Below, piece by piece: positions 1-7,262 of a DNA stretch of 63,898 nt. The notes under the pieces were generated by a model. It did no database searches. It was not told the origin of the DNA and worked only from the letters and a program-made list of their open reading frames with translations. The DNA is from Bradyrhizobium sp. (lineage in GTDB: Bacteria > Pseudomonadota > Alphaproteobacteria > Rhizobiales > Xanthobacteraceae), in assembly GCF_004799405.1 (NCBI RefSeq), contig NZ_SSMW01000078.1, positions 1-63,898 on the forward strand, in the 5' to 3' direction. Made by a program: the position numbers and the translations under genes. Each line of letters starts with the position of its first letter. Position 1 is the stretch's first letter.

Positions 1-500
1 AGTTGCTCACCTACAAGGACGAATACGAAGTGGCGCGGCTCTATACCGACGGCAGGTTCGAAAAGCAGCTTCGCGACCAGTTCGATGGCGACTTCAAGAT
101 CAGCTTCAACCTTGCCCCGCCGATGCTCGGTGGCGGCACCGATGCGCTGGGACGGCCACGCAAGCGCGCCTTTGGCGCCTGGATGATGCCGGTATTCCGT
201 TTGCTGGCGAAGATGCGGGTGCTGCGCGGAACCGCCTTCGACATCTTCGGTCACAGCGCCGATCGTAAGCTCGAACGCGACCTGATCGTCGGATACGAGA
301 AGGACGTCGCCACCGTGCTCGGCCTGTTGTCGCCGCTGACGCTGGAAACTTCGGTCGAGCTGTTGTCGTTGCCGGATCGCATCAGGGGCTACGGGCCGGT
401 AAAGGAAAAGTCGGTCAGGGATGCCAAGGCGCGATACGCGCAACTGGCCGCCGATCTCACCAATCCCCCGCCGGCGCCGCGCCAGATCGCGGCGGAGTAG
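1..500 (+). CDS. Indolepyruvate ferredoxin oxidoreductase family protein, C-terminal part (5' end outside window)
   Basis: Only the last ~165 residues are in the window; the frame is open to the left edge, so the start lies upstream. The segment resembles the C-terminal DUF6537-type region of fused alpha/gamma indolepyruvate (2-oxoacid):ferredoxin oxidoreductases: it opens with YKDEYEVARLYTD, followed by FKISFNLAPP and a late IRGYGPVKE stretch. Such enzymes oxidatively decarboxylate aryl- or branched 2-oxoacids to acyl-CoA, reducing ferredoxin. The gene ends in TAG at 498-500 and is followed by a palindromic repeat and then a thiolase in the same direction, which fits an acyl-CoA-generating step feeding a beta-oxidation-like cluster. 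The family call rests on recognising the tail; the catalytic domains cannot be seen. Confidence 0.75.
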   Translation, partial: LLTYKDEYEVARLYTDGRFEKQLRDQFDGDFKISFNLAPPMLGGGTDALGRPRKRAFGAWMMPVFRLLAKMRVLRGTAFDIFGHSADRKLERDLIVGYEKDVATVLGLLSPLTLETSVELLSLPDRIRGYGPVKEKSVRDAKARYAQLAADLTNPPPAPRQIAAE

Positions 501-510
501 GCGGCGCTCC

Positions 511-627
511 CACCGTCATCCTGAGGTGCGCCCTGTTGCGCGCCTCGAAGGATGGGCCGCCGGCACCTCTATCGCATCCATCCTTCGAGGCTCGCCGAAA
601 ACGGCGAGCCTCAGGATGACGGCGGTG
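511..627. repeat. Intergenic palindromic repeat (CCGTCATCCTGAGG type)
   Basis: Nested inverted repeats: CCGTCATCCTGAGG near 513-526 pairs with CCTCAGGATGACGG near 609-623, and CGCCTCGAAGGATGG (541-555) pairs with CCATCCTTCGAGG (578-590). The whole stretch could fold into a long hairpin. This arrangement is the kind of multi-copy intergenic element I know from Bradyrhizobium and Rhodopseudomonas chromosomes. It sits between two co-directional genes. Confidence 0.75.
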
Positions 628-730
628 GCTGGATCGGACCGTCTCGCCCCACGGAATATTTCGGTCCTTGCCAAGGCCTGCCTGACAGGCCACAAAAACC
701 GCCGGGAAGAAACACCAGCGGAGAGCCGTA

Positions 731-1879
731 TTGAGTATCAAGGGCAACGCCTATCTGGCCGGGATTTACGAGCATCCGGCCCGGCATGCACCCGATAAGT
801 CCACTGCGCAATTGCACGCCGAAGTCGCCAGGGGCGTCTTGGAAGATGCCGGCCTGACCAAGGCCGATGTCGACGGCTATTTCTGTGCCGGCGACGCCCC
901 CGGCGGGGTGATGGCGATGGCCGATTATCTCGGCCTGAAAGTGCGCCATTTCGATTCCACCGATACCGGCGGCTGCTCCTATCTGGTCCATCTCGGCCAT
1001 GCCGCGGAGGCCATCGCTGCCGGCCGCTGTTCGGTTGCGCTGATCACCCTGGCGGGCAAGCCGCGCACCGGCGCGATGCCGCCGCGGGCGCAGGGCGCCG
1101 AGGCCGATTTCGAAGCCGCCTATGGCGCCACCACGCACAATATCTACGGCATGTGCGCCATGCGCCACATGCATGAATTCGGCACCACCAGCGAGCAACT
1201 GGCCTGGATCAAGGTCGCCGCCTCCCATCATGCGCAATACAACGAGCATGCGATGCTGCGCGATGTCGTCACCGTCGAGGATGTGCTCAACTCGCCGATG
1301 ATTTCCGATCCGCTGCACCGGATGGATTGCTGCGTCGTCACCGACGGCGGCGGCGCGCTGATCGTCACCACGGAGGCGATGGCGCGCAGCCTGAAGAAGC
1401 CGCTGGTTCGAATGATCGGCGCCGGCGAGGCGCTCAAGGGACCGCGCGGCGGCAAGGATCTCAACCTGACCTATTCCGCCGGCGTATGGTCGGGGCCCGC
1501 GGCCTTCGCCATGGCCGGCGTGACGCCAAAAGATATCAAGTACGCCTCGATCTACGACAGCTTCACCATCACGGTACTGATGCAGCTCGAGGACCTGGGC
1601 TTTTGCAAGAAGGGCGAGGGCGGCAAGTTCGTCGCCGACGGCAACCTGATTTCCGGCGTCGGCAAGCTGCCGTTCAATACCGACGGCGGCGGGCTCTGCA
1701 ACAATCACCCGGTCAATCGTGGCGGCATGACCAAGATCATCGAAGCAGTCAGGCAGTTGCGCGGCGAAGCGCATCCCAAAGTGCAGGTGCCGAACTGCGA
1801 TCTGGCGCTGGCGCATGGCACCGGCGGTCTGCTTGGTGTTCGCCACGCCGCCTCGACCTGCATCCTGGAGCGCGTATGA
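731..1879 (+). CDS. Thiolase family protein (SCP-x / lipid-transfer type)
   Basis: 382-residue thiolase-fold protein. A TTG start gives MSIKGNAYLAGIYEHP, the expected N-terminus for this subfamily; no ATG fits better. It has the DSTDTGGCSY segment with a candidate nucleophile C82, a late HPVNRGG motif, and a C-terminal NCDLALAHGTGG stretch in place of the usual thiolase Cys-Gly loop. Proteins of this subfamily cleave 3-oxoacyl-CoA or act as aldolase/thiolase partners of DUF35 proteins in steroid and branched side-chain degradation. The next gene is exactly such a DUF35 protein and overlaps the stop codon, so the two probably form a complex. Role inferred: last carbon-carbon cleavage of a CoA-bound substrate; substrate unknown. 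Confidence 0.85.
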   Translation: MSIKGNAYLAGIYEHPARHAPDKSTAQLHAEVARGVLEDAGLTKADVDGYFCAGDAPGGVMAMADYLGLKVRHFDSTDTGGCSYLVHLGHAAEAIAAGRCSVALITLAGKPRTGAMPPRAQGAEADFEAAYGATTHNIYGMCAMRHMHEFGTTSEQLAWIKVAASHHAQYNEHAMLRDVVTVEDVLNSPMISDPLHRMDCCVVTDGGGALIVTTEAMARSLKKPLVRMIGAGEALKGPRGGKDLNLTYSAGVWSGPAAFAMAGVTPKDIKYASIYDSFTITVLMQLEDLGFCKKGEGGKFVADGNLISGVGKLPFNTDGGGLCNNHPVNRGGMTKIIEAVRQLRGEAHPKVQVPNCDLALAHGTGGLLGVRHAASTCILERV

Positions 1880-2268
1880 TGGATTCGACCGTGAAATATC
1901 CGGCCCCGCAGGGCAACCCTGAAACCAAAGCGTTCTGGGATGCCACCGTCGAGGGCAAGCTCATGATCAAACGCTGCACCGCCTGCGGCGAGCCGCATTA
2001 TTTTCCGCGTTCGATCTGTCCATTTTGCTTCTCCGACAAGACGGTGTGGGAAGAAAGCTCCGGCGAGGGCGAGATCTATACCTTCAGCCTGATGCGCAAA
2101 TCCGCCAGCGGACCGTATGCGATCGGCTACGTCACGCTGAAGGAGGGGCCTTCGCTGCTGACCAATTTCGTCGACTGCGACATGAGCAGCTTGAAGATCG
2201 GCCAGAAGGTCAAAGTCGTGTTCAAGACCACCGACGGCGCGCCGCTGCCGTTCTTTACGCCGGTGTAG
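1876..2268 (+). CDS. Zn-ribbon/OB-fold domain protein (DUF35), thiolase partner
   Basis: About 130 residues. Near residues 30-45 it has a four-cysteine zinc ribbon (CTACG then CPFC), followed by an OB-fold rich in beta strands (GEIYTFSLMRK, YAIGYVTLKEG). The start overlaps the thiolase stop as ATGA; a second ATG follows at 1879, and GGAG at 1867-1870 can serve either. DUF35 proteins bind acyl-CoA and form hetero-oligomers with thiolase-like or MaoC-like enzymes. Translational coupling to the thiolase supports that partnership here. It has no enzymatic motif of its own. Confidence 0.85.
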   Translation: MMDSTVKYPAPQGNPETKAFWDATVEGKLMIKRCTACGEPHYFPRSICPFCFSDKTVWEESSGEGEIYTFSLMRKSASGPYAIGYVTLKEGPSLLTNFVDCDMSSLKIGQKVKVVFKTTDGAPLPFFTPV

Positions 2269-2270
2269 CT

Positions 2271-2420
2271 CTACCTTCTCCCCTTGTGGGAGAAGGTGGC
2301 AGCCGAAGGCTGCCGGATGAGGGGTTTCTATCCGCGGGCAAATTGTCCGCTGCACCAACCCCTCACCGGAATGAGGTTGTGATCGGCGCCGATGATGTCC
2401 TCTCCCACAAGGGGGGAGGG
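2271..2420. repeat. Intergenic palindromic repeat (CTCCCCTTGTGGGAG type), copy 1
   Basis: Outer arms CTTCTCCCCTTGTGGGAGAAGG near 2276 and CCTCTCCCACAAGGGGGGAGG near 2399-2419 are inverted relative to each other, with inner GGATGAGGGGTT and AACCCCTCACC arms. A second member with the same arms lies at 63480-63622, so the element is multi-copy even within this window. It separates the DUF35 gene from the MaoC gene and may form a long hairpin in the transcript. Confidence 0.8.
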
Positions 2421-2464
2421 CGATGCGACTGGCGCCAAAAAGAGAAGTTCGGGAGAAGACCCCA

Positions 2465-3325
2465 ATGCCGATCAAGTACGACGAGCTGATGGCGCTGAAA
2501 AATCTTGGCCAGAAATACGCCTATAGCGACCGCGAGGTGATGCTGTACGCCTATGGCATCGGGCTCGGCGCCGATCCGATGGACGAGAAGGAGCTCGCGT
2601 TCGTCAATGAAGCCGCGGCTACGCCGCGCGCGTTGAAGGTGGTGCCGACCTTTGCTTCCGTTGCGGCATGGGGCGCCGGCCCCGGCGAAATGAACCTCAA
2701 TCGCGTCATGGTGGTCGATGGCGAGCGCGACATCACGTTCCACAAACCACTGGCAAGCGCTGCCCACATCACCGCCGATTCCACTGTGCTCGACGTGTTC
2801 GACAAGGGCAAGGACAAGGGCGCGGTGATCCGGCACAAGACCGTGCTCAGGGATGACAAGGGCGAGCCGCTCGCGACCTTGGTCGCCTCCCGTTTCGCGC
2901 GTGGCGATGGCGGTTTTGGCGGGACTTCCGAAGGCCAGCCCGAACCGCACAAGGTGCCGGCCCGTGCGCCGGACAAATCCATCGATATTTCCACGCGTCC
3001 GGATCAGGCCCTGGTGTACCGGCTCTGCGGCGACCGCAATCCGCTGCACAGCGATCCCGAATTCGCCAAGCGCGCCGGCTTTCCCAGGCCGATCCTTCAC
3101 GGCATGTGCACCTACGGCATTACCTGCCGCGGCATCCTGCAAACCTACGCCGACTATGATCCCCATGCCTTCAGACAGCACGTCGCGCGGTTTTCCTCGC
3201 CGGTCTATCCCGGCGAGACCGTGACGATGGATCTGTGGAGGGACGGCAATGTGATTTCATTCGAGGCGAAAGTGAAGGCGCGCAACGTCGCCGTGATCAG
3301 GAGCGGCAAGACGGTGTTGGGATAG
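2465..3325 (+). CDS. MaoC-type (R)-specific enoyl-CoA hydratase
   Basis: 286 residues. The ATG at 2465 is chosen because GGGAGAAG lies just upstream and the protein then opens MPIKYDELMALK; an upstream in-frame ATG at 2423 lies inside the repeat and is unlikely. It has two hot-dog folds as in the hydratase-2 domain of peroxisomal MFE-2. The C-terminal half has the motif YRLCGDRNPLHSDPEFA with the catalytic Asp/His pair, then GFPRPILHGMCTYG. The reaction expected is hydration of trans-2-enoyl-CoA to (3R)-hydroxyacyl-CoA, which the SDR enzyme encoded next would oxidise. Substrate chain is unknown. Confidence 0.88.
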   Translation: MPIKYDELMALKNLGQKYAYSDREVMLYAYGIGLGADPMDEKELAFVNEAAATPRALKVVPTFASVAAWGAGPGEMNLNRVMVVDGERDITFHKPLASAAHITADSTVLDVFDKGKDKGAVIRHKTVLRDDKGEPLATLVASRFARGDGGFGGTSEGQPEPHKVPARAPDKSIDISTRPDQALVYRLCGDRNPLHSDPEFAKRAGFPRPILHGMCTYGITCRGILQTYADYDPHAFRQHVARFSSPVYPGETVTMDLWRDGNVISFEAKVKARNVAVIRSGKTVLG

Positions 3326-3353
3326 CTGCCGTCATTGAAAGGGAGAAGACGTC

Positions 3354-4232
3354 ATGGGACTACTCGACGGCAAGGTGGCGCTGATTACCGGCGCGGGCGG
3401 CGGCCTAGGTGAGGCCTATGCCAAACTGTTCGCGCGCGAGGGTGCTGCGGTCGTGGTCAACGATCTCGGCGGGCCCCGTGACGGCAGCGGCGGCGACAAA
3501 TCGATGGCGCAGAAGGTAGTCGACGCGATCAAGGCGGAGGGCGGTCGCGCGGTCGCCAACGGCGCCGACATTTCGACCATGGCCGGCGGCCAGTCGGTAT
3601 TCGACGACGCCATCAGGCATTTCGGTCGTGTCGACATCCTGGTCAACAACGCCGGCATCCTGCTCGACCAGACTTTTGCCAAGGCGACCGAGGCCGCTTG
3701 GGACAAGGTGTTGAAGGTGCATCTGAAGGGCACCTTCTGCGTCAGCCAGCCGGTGTTCCGATGGATGCGGGAGAACGGCGGTGGTGTCATCGTCAATACC
3801 TCGTCGACCTCGGGCCTGATCGGCAATTTCGGCCAGACCAATTACGGCGCCGCCAAGGGCGGCATCTGGGGGTTGTCGAACGTGCTGGCGATCGAGGGCC
3901 GTAAATACAACATCCGGGTCTGGACGCTGGCTCCGGGTGCGTTGACCCGCATGACCGCCGATCTGCCGCGCTATATCGAGAATCCCGGCGCCGCTTTGGG
4001 CCCGGACGGCATTGCGCCTGCCGTGCTATATATGGTCAGCGAATTGTCGGGCGATCAGACCGGCAAGGTTCTGGGCGTCTCCGGCCCGCGTGGCGTGCGC
4101 GAGATGCGGATGATGGAAAAGCCGGGCTGGAAGCCGCCGCATCAGGGCTGGAAGGCGCAGGATATCGTCGCACATGCCAAGGAGATTTTCTTCTCCGAGG
4201 AAGAAATCAAGATGGGCGCAAGAAGGTTTTAG
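3354..4232 (+). CDS. SDR-family dehydrogenase, MFE-2 (3R-hydroxyacyl-CoA) type
   Basis: 292 residues with a classical Rossmann SDR layout: nucleotide-binding TGAGGGLG at 12-19, NNAG at 98-101, Ser about 150-151 in NTSST, and catalytic Tyr164 and Lys168 in YGAAK. The NDLGGPRDG segment after beta-2 is characteristic of the dehydrogenase domain of 17-beta-HSD4/MFE-2 proteins. The start has a GGGAGAAG ribosome site. Just downstream of the MaoC hydratase gene, it would oxidise the (3R)-hydroxyacyl-CoA to 3-oxoacyl-CoA, the substrate for the thiolase upstream. The C-terminal ~50 residues extend past the core fold, as is common for this subfamily. Confidence 0.88.
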   Translation: MGLLDGKVALITGAGGGLGEAYAKLFAREGAAVVVNDLGGPRDGSGGDKSMAQKVVDAIKAEGGRAVANGADISTMAGGQSVFDDAIRHFGRVDILVNNAGILLDQTFAKATEAAWDKVLKVHLKGTFCVSQPVFRWMRENGGGVIVNTSSTSGLIGNFGQTNYGAAKGGIWGLSNVLAIEGRKYNIRVWTLAPGALTRMTADLPRYIENPGAALGPDGIAPAVLYMVSELSGDQTGKVLGVSGPRGVREMRMMEKPGWKPPHQGWKAQDIVAHAKEIFFSEEEIKMGARRF

Positions 4233-4239
4233 GATGGTT

Positions 4240-4275
4240 GTCATTCCGGGCTCACGCTGCGCGCCCCGGAATGAC
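4240..4275. repeat. Short intergenic palindrome (GTCATTCCGGG)
   Basis: Inverted arms GTCATTCCGGG and CCCCGGAATGAC flank a short GC-rich loop between the SDR stop and the aldolase start. It could fold as a hairpin but has no T-run. The sequence is typical of a short dispersed element seen in related genomes; only this copy was noticed in the window. Confidence 0.55.
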
Positions 4276-4295
4276 GAATGAAAATGAGAGGCGCT

Positions 4296-5252
4296 ATGAC
4301 AAAACTCACCCACAAGGCCGCAGGCACCTTCGCGATCGCGCCAACGCCGTTTCACGATGACGGCCGCATCGACGACAAATCGATCGACCGGCTGACCGAT
4401 TTCTACGCCGAGGTCGGCTGCGAAGGCGTCACCGTGCTCGGCATTCTGGGCGAAGCGCCGAAGCTGGAAGCTTCGGAAGCCGAGGCGGTGGCAAAACGCT
4501 TCACCAAGCGTGCGAAAAGTATGCAGATCATCGTCGGCGTCTCGGCGCCGGGATTTGCCGCGATGCGCTCGCTGGCGCGCGCCTCGATGGATGCCGGTGC
4601 GGCCGGGGTGATGATCGCGCCGCCGCCGCATCTGTGCACCGACGATCAGATCATCGGTTATTTCAAGCAGGCCGCCGAAGCCATCGGCGACGACATTCCC
4701 TGGGTGCTGCAGGATTATCCGCTGACCTTGTCGGTGGTGTTCACCCCGGCGGTGATCCGGAAAATCGTGATGGACAACCCGTCCTGCGTGATGCTCAAGC
4801 ACGAGGATTGGCCGGGACTGGAAAAGATCTCCGCACTTCGCGGCTTTCAAAAGGACGGCTCGTTGCGACCGCTGTCGATTCTGACCGGAAACGGCGGGCT
4901 GTTTCTCGATTTCGAGATGGAACGCGGTGCCGATGGTGCGATGACCGGCTATGCTTTCCCGGAATTGCTGATCGATGTCGTCAGGCTATCGAAGGCCGGC
5001 AAGCGCGACGCCGCGCACGACCTGTTCGACGCGCATCTGCCGCTGATCCGCTATGAGCAACAGCCCGGCGCCGGACTGGCGGTGCGCAAATACGTGCTGC
5101 AGAAGCGCGGCGTGATCGCCTCATCCGCACAGCGCAAGCCGGGTTCGACCATGACGGCGGCGGCCAAGGCCGAGGTCGAATATCTGCTCTCGCGGGTCGC
5201 CAGGGTCGACAAGCGCGCCAACCTGCAACCGCAATCCAGTGCCGCGGAATGA
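4296..5252 (+). CDS. Dihydrodipicolinate synthase family aldolase
   Basis: 318 residues, (beta/alpha)8 class I aldolase. Using the ATG at 4296, which has GAGAGG a few bases upstream (in-frame ATGs at 4278 and 4284 lack one), the Schiff-base lysine is K168 in VMLKHED and the conserved tyrosine is Y141 in LQDYP. The usual phosphate/carboxylate loop is LGILGEAPKL rather than the GTTGE of true DapA, so this is probably not lysine biosynthesis but a catabolic lyase or hydratase-aldolase acting on a 2-oxoacid. It follows the beta-oxidation-like genes and precedes a Nudix gene by four bases, suggesting one transcript. Confidence 0.8.
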   Translation: MTKLTHKAAGTFAIAPTPFHDDGRIDDKSIDRLTDFYAEVGCEGVTVLGILGEAPKLEASEAEAVAKRFTKRAKSMQIIVGVSAPGFAAMRSLARASMDAGAAGVMIAPPPHLCTDDQIIGYFKQAAEAIGDDIPWVLQDYPLTLSVVFTPAVIRKIVMDNPSCVMLKHEDWPGLEKISALRGFQKDGSLRPLSILTGNGGLFLDFEMERGADGAMTGYAFPELLIDVVRLSKAGKRDAAHDLFDAHLPLIRYEQQPGAGLAVRKYVLQKRGVIASSAQRKPGSTMTAAAKAEVEYLLSRVARVDKRANLQPQSSAAE

Positions 5253-5256
5253 TCTG

Positions 5257-6057
5257 ATGCCCGAAGCCGTCGCGCCGCGTCCTGCGTCGACCATCCTGTT
5301 GCTGCGCGATAATGCGGCGACAACAAGCGAGATCGAGGTCTTCATGATGGTGCGCCATTATGAGATCGACTTTAACTCCGGCGCGCTGGTGTTTCCGGGC
5401 GGGAGCGTCGACAAGGGCGATCAGGAGATCATCGGCCGATCGGAGCTTTATTCCGGCGGCGAGGGGCTCGATGCCAGCGCTTTAAGTTTCCGGATCGCCG
5501 CGATCCGCGAAACCTTCGAGGAAAGCGGAATCCTGCTGGCGCGGCCCAGGGAATCGAAAACCCTGGTCGACGCGAAGCGGGCAGCCGAGATCGAAGCCGC
5601 CAATCGCGCCTCGCTGTGCGAGGGCCAGACGACCTTTCTGAAGATACTCGCCGACAACGGGATGCTGCTGGCGCTCGATCTGCTGGTCCCTTACGCCCAC
5701 TGGATCACGCCGGAAGGCATGCCGAAGCGGTTCGATACCTGGTTCTTCCTGGCTGCAGCGCCTCCGGAACAGGCCGGCCGCCATGATGGCAAGGAATCCA
5801 CCGATTCGATCTGGCTGTCACCACGCGATGCGCTGGCGGGCGGCGAGAGCGGGCGGTTCAAGCTGCCGTTTCCGACCACCCGCAACCTGATCAGGCTCGG
5901 CAAGCAGCCAAGCGTGAAGGCCGCGCTCGACGACAGCAGGGGCAAGCCGATCGTGACCGTGATGCCGGTCATGACCCGGCTAAACGGCGGTCGCCAGCTT
6001 CGTATCCCCCTTGAGGCCGGTTATGACGGCGAACTGTTCGAGGTCGGCGCGGTGTAA
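5257..6057 (+). CDS. Nudix hydrolase, NUDT19-like (interrupted Nudix box)
   Basis: 266 residues, starting 4 nt after the aldolase stop; a GTG at 5239 overlapping the aldolase is less likely. The Nudix box is split: FPGGSVDKGD at about 46-55 is separated by roughly 28 residues from RETFEESG at 84-91, where the classic motif has fewer than ten. An insertion inside the Nudix box is the hallmark of the NUDT19/RP2p family of CoA and acyl-CoA diphosphatases. With the acyl-CoA enzymes upstream, a CoA-ester housekeeping role is plausible, but the family is also annotated generically as NUDIX hydrolase and activity is inferred. Confidence 0.85.
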   Translation: MPEAVAPRPASTILLLRDNAATTSEIEVFMMVRHYEIDFNSGALVFPGGSVDKGDQEIIGRSELYSGGEGLDASALSFRIAAIRETFEESGILLARPRESKTLVDAKRAAEIEAANRASLCEGQTTFLKILADNGMLLALDLLVPYAHWITPEGMPKRFDTWFFLAAAPPEQAGRHDGKESTDSIWLSPRDALAGGESGRFKLPFPTTRNLIRLGKQPSVKAALDDSRGKPIVTVMPVMTRLNGGRQLRIPLEAGYDGELFEVGAV

Positions 6058-6192
6058 CGCGATTTTTCGGCGCCAGGCGACCGATTTGAGGACGACGTTG
6101 CCGTCTTGCTCGCGATCGGGATTGTCGGCATTCTGCCGATAAATTTGCAACGTCTCCAAGACGCCGCAGAAACGATCGGGGCAGGACACACC

Positions 6193-7170
6193 ATGAAGAC
6201 ATGGCGCATCGGCGTAATCGTGGGGGTGTGGCTGACCGCCCTTGCCGCTGCAGGCACCGGATATGCCCAGGAGAATTTTCCCAATCGCCCGGTGCGCGTG
6301 CTCGTTCCCTATGCGCCCGGCAGTGTGGTCGATGTGTTTGGACGCATCGTCACCCAGAACATGGCCGAGCAGTGGAATGCCTCGATCATCCTCGAATCCA
6401 AATCCGGCGCCAACGGCTCGATCGCTGCCGAGGAAGCCGCTCGCGCTGCGCCGGACGGATACACCTGGCTGATGGTGACGACGTTCTTTACCGCGAGTCC
6501 CTCGCTGTTCGTCAAGTTGCGCTGGGACCCGGTGCGCGATTTTATCCCGATCGGGCAGATCTGCCGGGCGCCGAATTTCTTCATCGTGCCCGCCAGCCTG
6601 CCGGTAAAGAACGTCGCCGAATATGTCGCCCTGGCCAAGGAAAAGCCGGGCGTGCTGAATTACGGCCATCCGGGCAAGGGATCGACCGGGCATCTCGGCT
6701 TCGAACTGTTCAAGCGGCTGGCCGGAATCGATGTCCCCGATATCGGCTATCGCGGCTATCCGCAGATGGTGTCGGATATCGCCACAGGGCGGCTCACCTC
6801 GACCTTCCTGTCGGCCAACCAGGCGCTGGCGCAGGTGCAAACCGGCGCCATCAGGATCATCGGCGCCATCAACGACGGCCGCTCGAAATATTTCCCTGAC
6901 GTGCCGACCATGGCCGAGCAGGGCTATGCCGAGGCGCAGGTGACGCCGTGGTTCGGCATCGTGGTGCCGGCGGGGACGCCGCAGCCGATCGTCGAGCGCA
7001 TCAGCAAGGCGCTGGAGGCGGCGCTTGCGACATCGGAAGTGCAGCATAAACTCGACATTGCCGGATGTGAGCCGAAAGCCGCGTCGCCCGGGCAATTCGC
7101 CGACATCATCAAGGCCGACGTCGCACTATGGGCGAAGGTCGTCAAGGACGCCGGGATCACGGCGGACTGA
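6193..7170 (+). CDS. Tripartite tricarboxylate transporter substrate-binding protein (Bug/TctC family)
   Basis: 325 residues. The start MKTWRIGVIVGVWLTALAAA gives a clean signal peptide ending near AQE, so the protein is periplasmic; an upstream in-frame start at 6106 would bury it. Family landmarks are FPNRPVRVLVPYAPGS at the mature N-terminus, SKSGANGS, and PDGYTWL. Bug proteins are Venus-flytrap receptors for carboxylates or amides, normally delivering to TctAB. No membrane components are beside it, which is usual for orphan Bug genes. It closes the catabolic block, so the ligand may be the substrate or an intermediate of that pathway. A paralogue lies at 57812. Confidence 0.88.
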   Translation: MKTWRIGVIVGVWLTALAAAGTGYAQENFPNRPVRVLVPYAPGSVVDVFGRIVTQNMAEQWNASIILESKSGANGSIAAEEAARAAPDGYTWLMVTTFFTASPSLFVKLRWDPVRDFIPIGQICRAPNFFIVPASLPVKNVAEYVALAKEKPGVLNYGHPGKGSTGHLGFELFKRLAGIDVPDIGYRGYPQMVSDIATGRLTSTFLSANQALAQVQTGAIRIIGAINDGRSKYFPDVPTMAEQGYAEAQVTPWFGIVVPAGTPQPIVERISKALEAALATSEVQHKLDIAGCEPKAASPGQFADIIKADVALWAKVVKDAGITAD

Positions 7171-7262
7171 GCCGGAACCGGTTTGGATCCGCAGGCCGGG
7201 CAGGTTCCCCAACGGACGGATTCCAGCGTATATAGGCGGACTGCCCGGAGTCGGTTTCGACC

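Noticed and set aside
611..1846. 411-codon frame antisense to the thiolase gene
   Set aside because: Typical high-GC shadow frame, His/Arg-rich and without motifs; the plus-strand thiolase explains the sequence.
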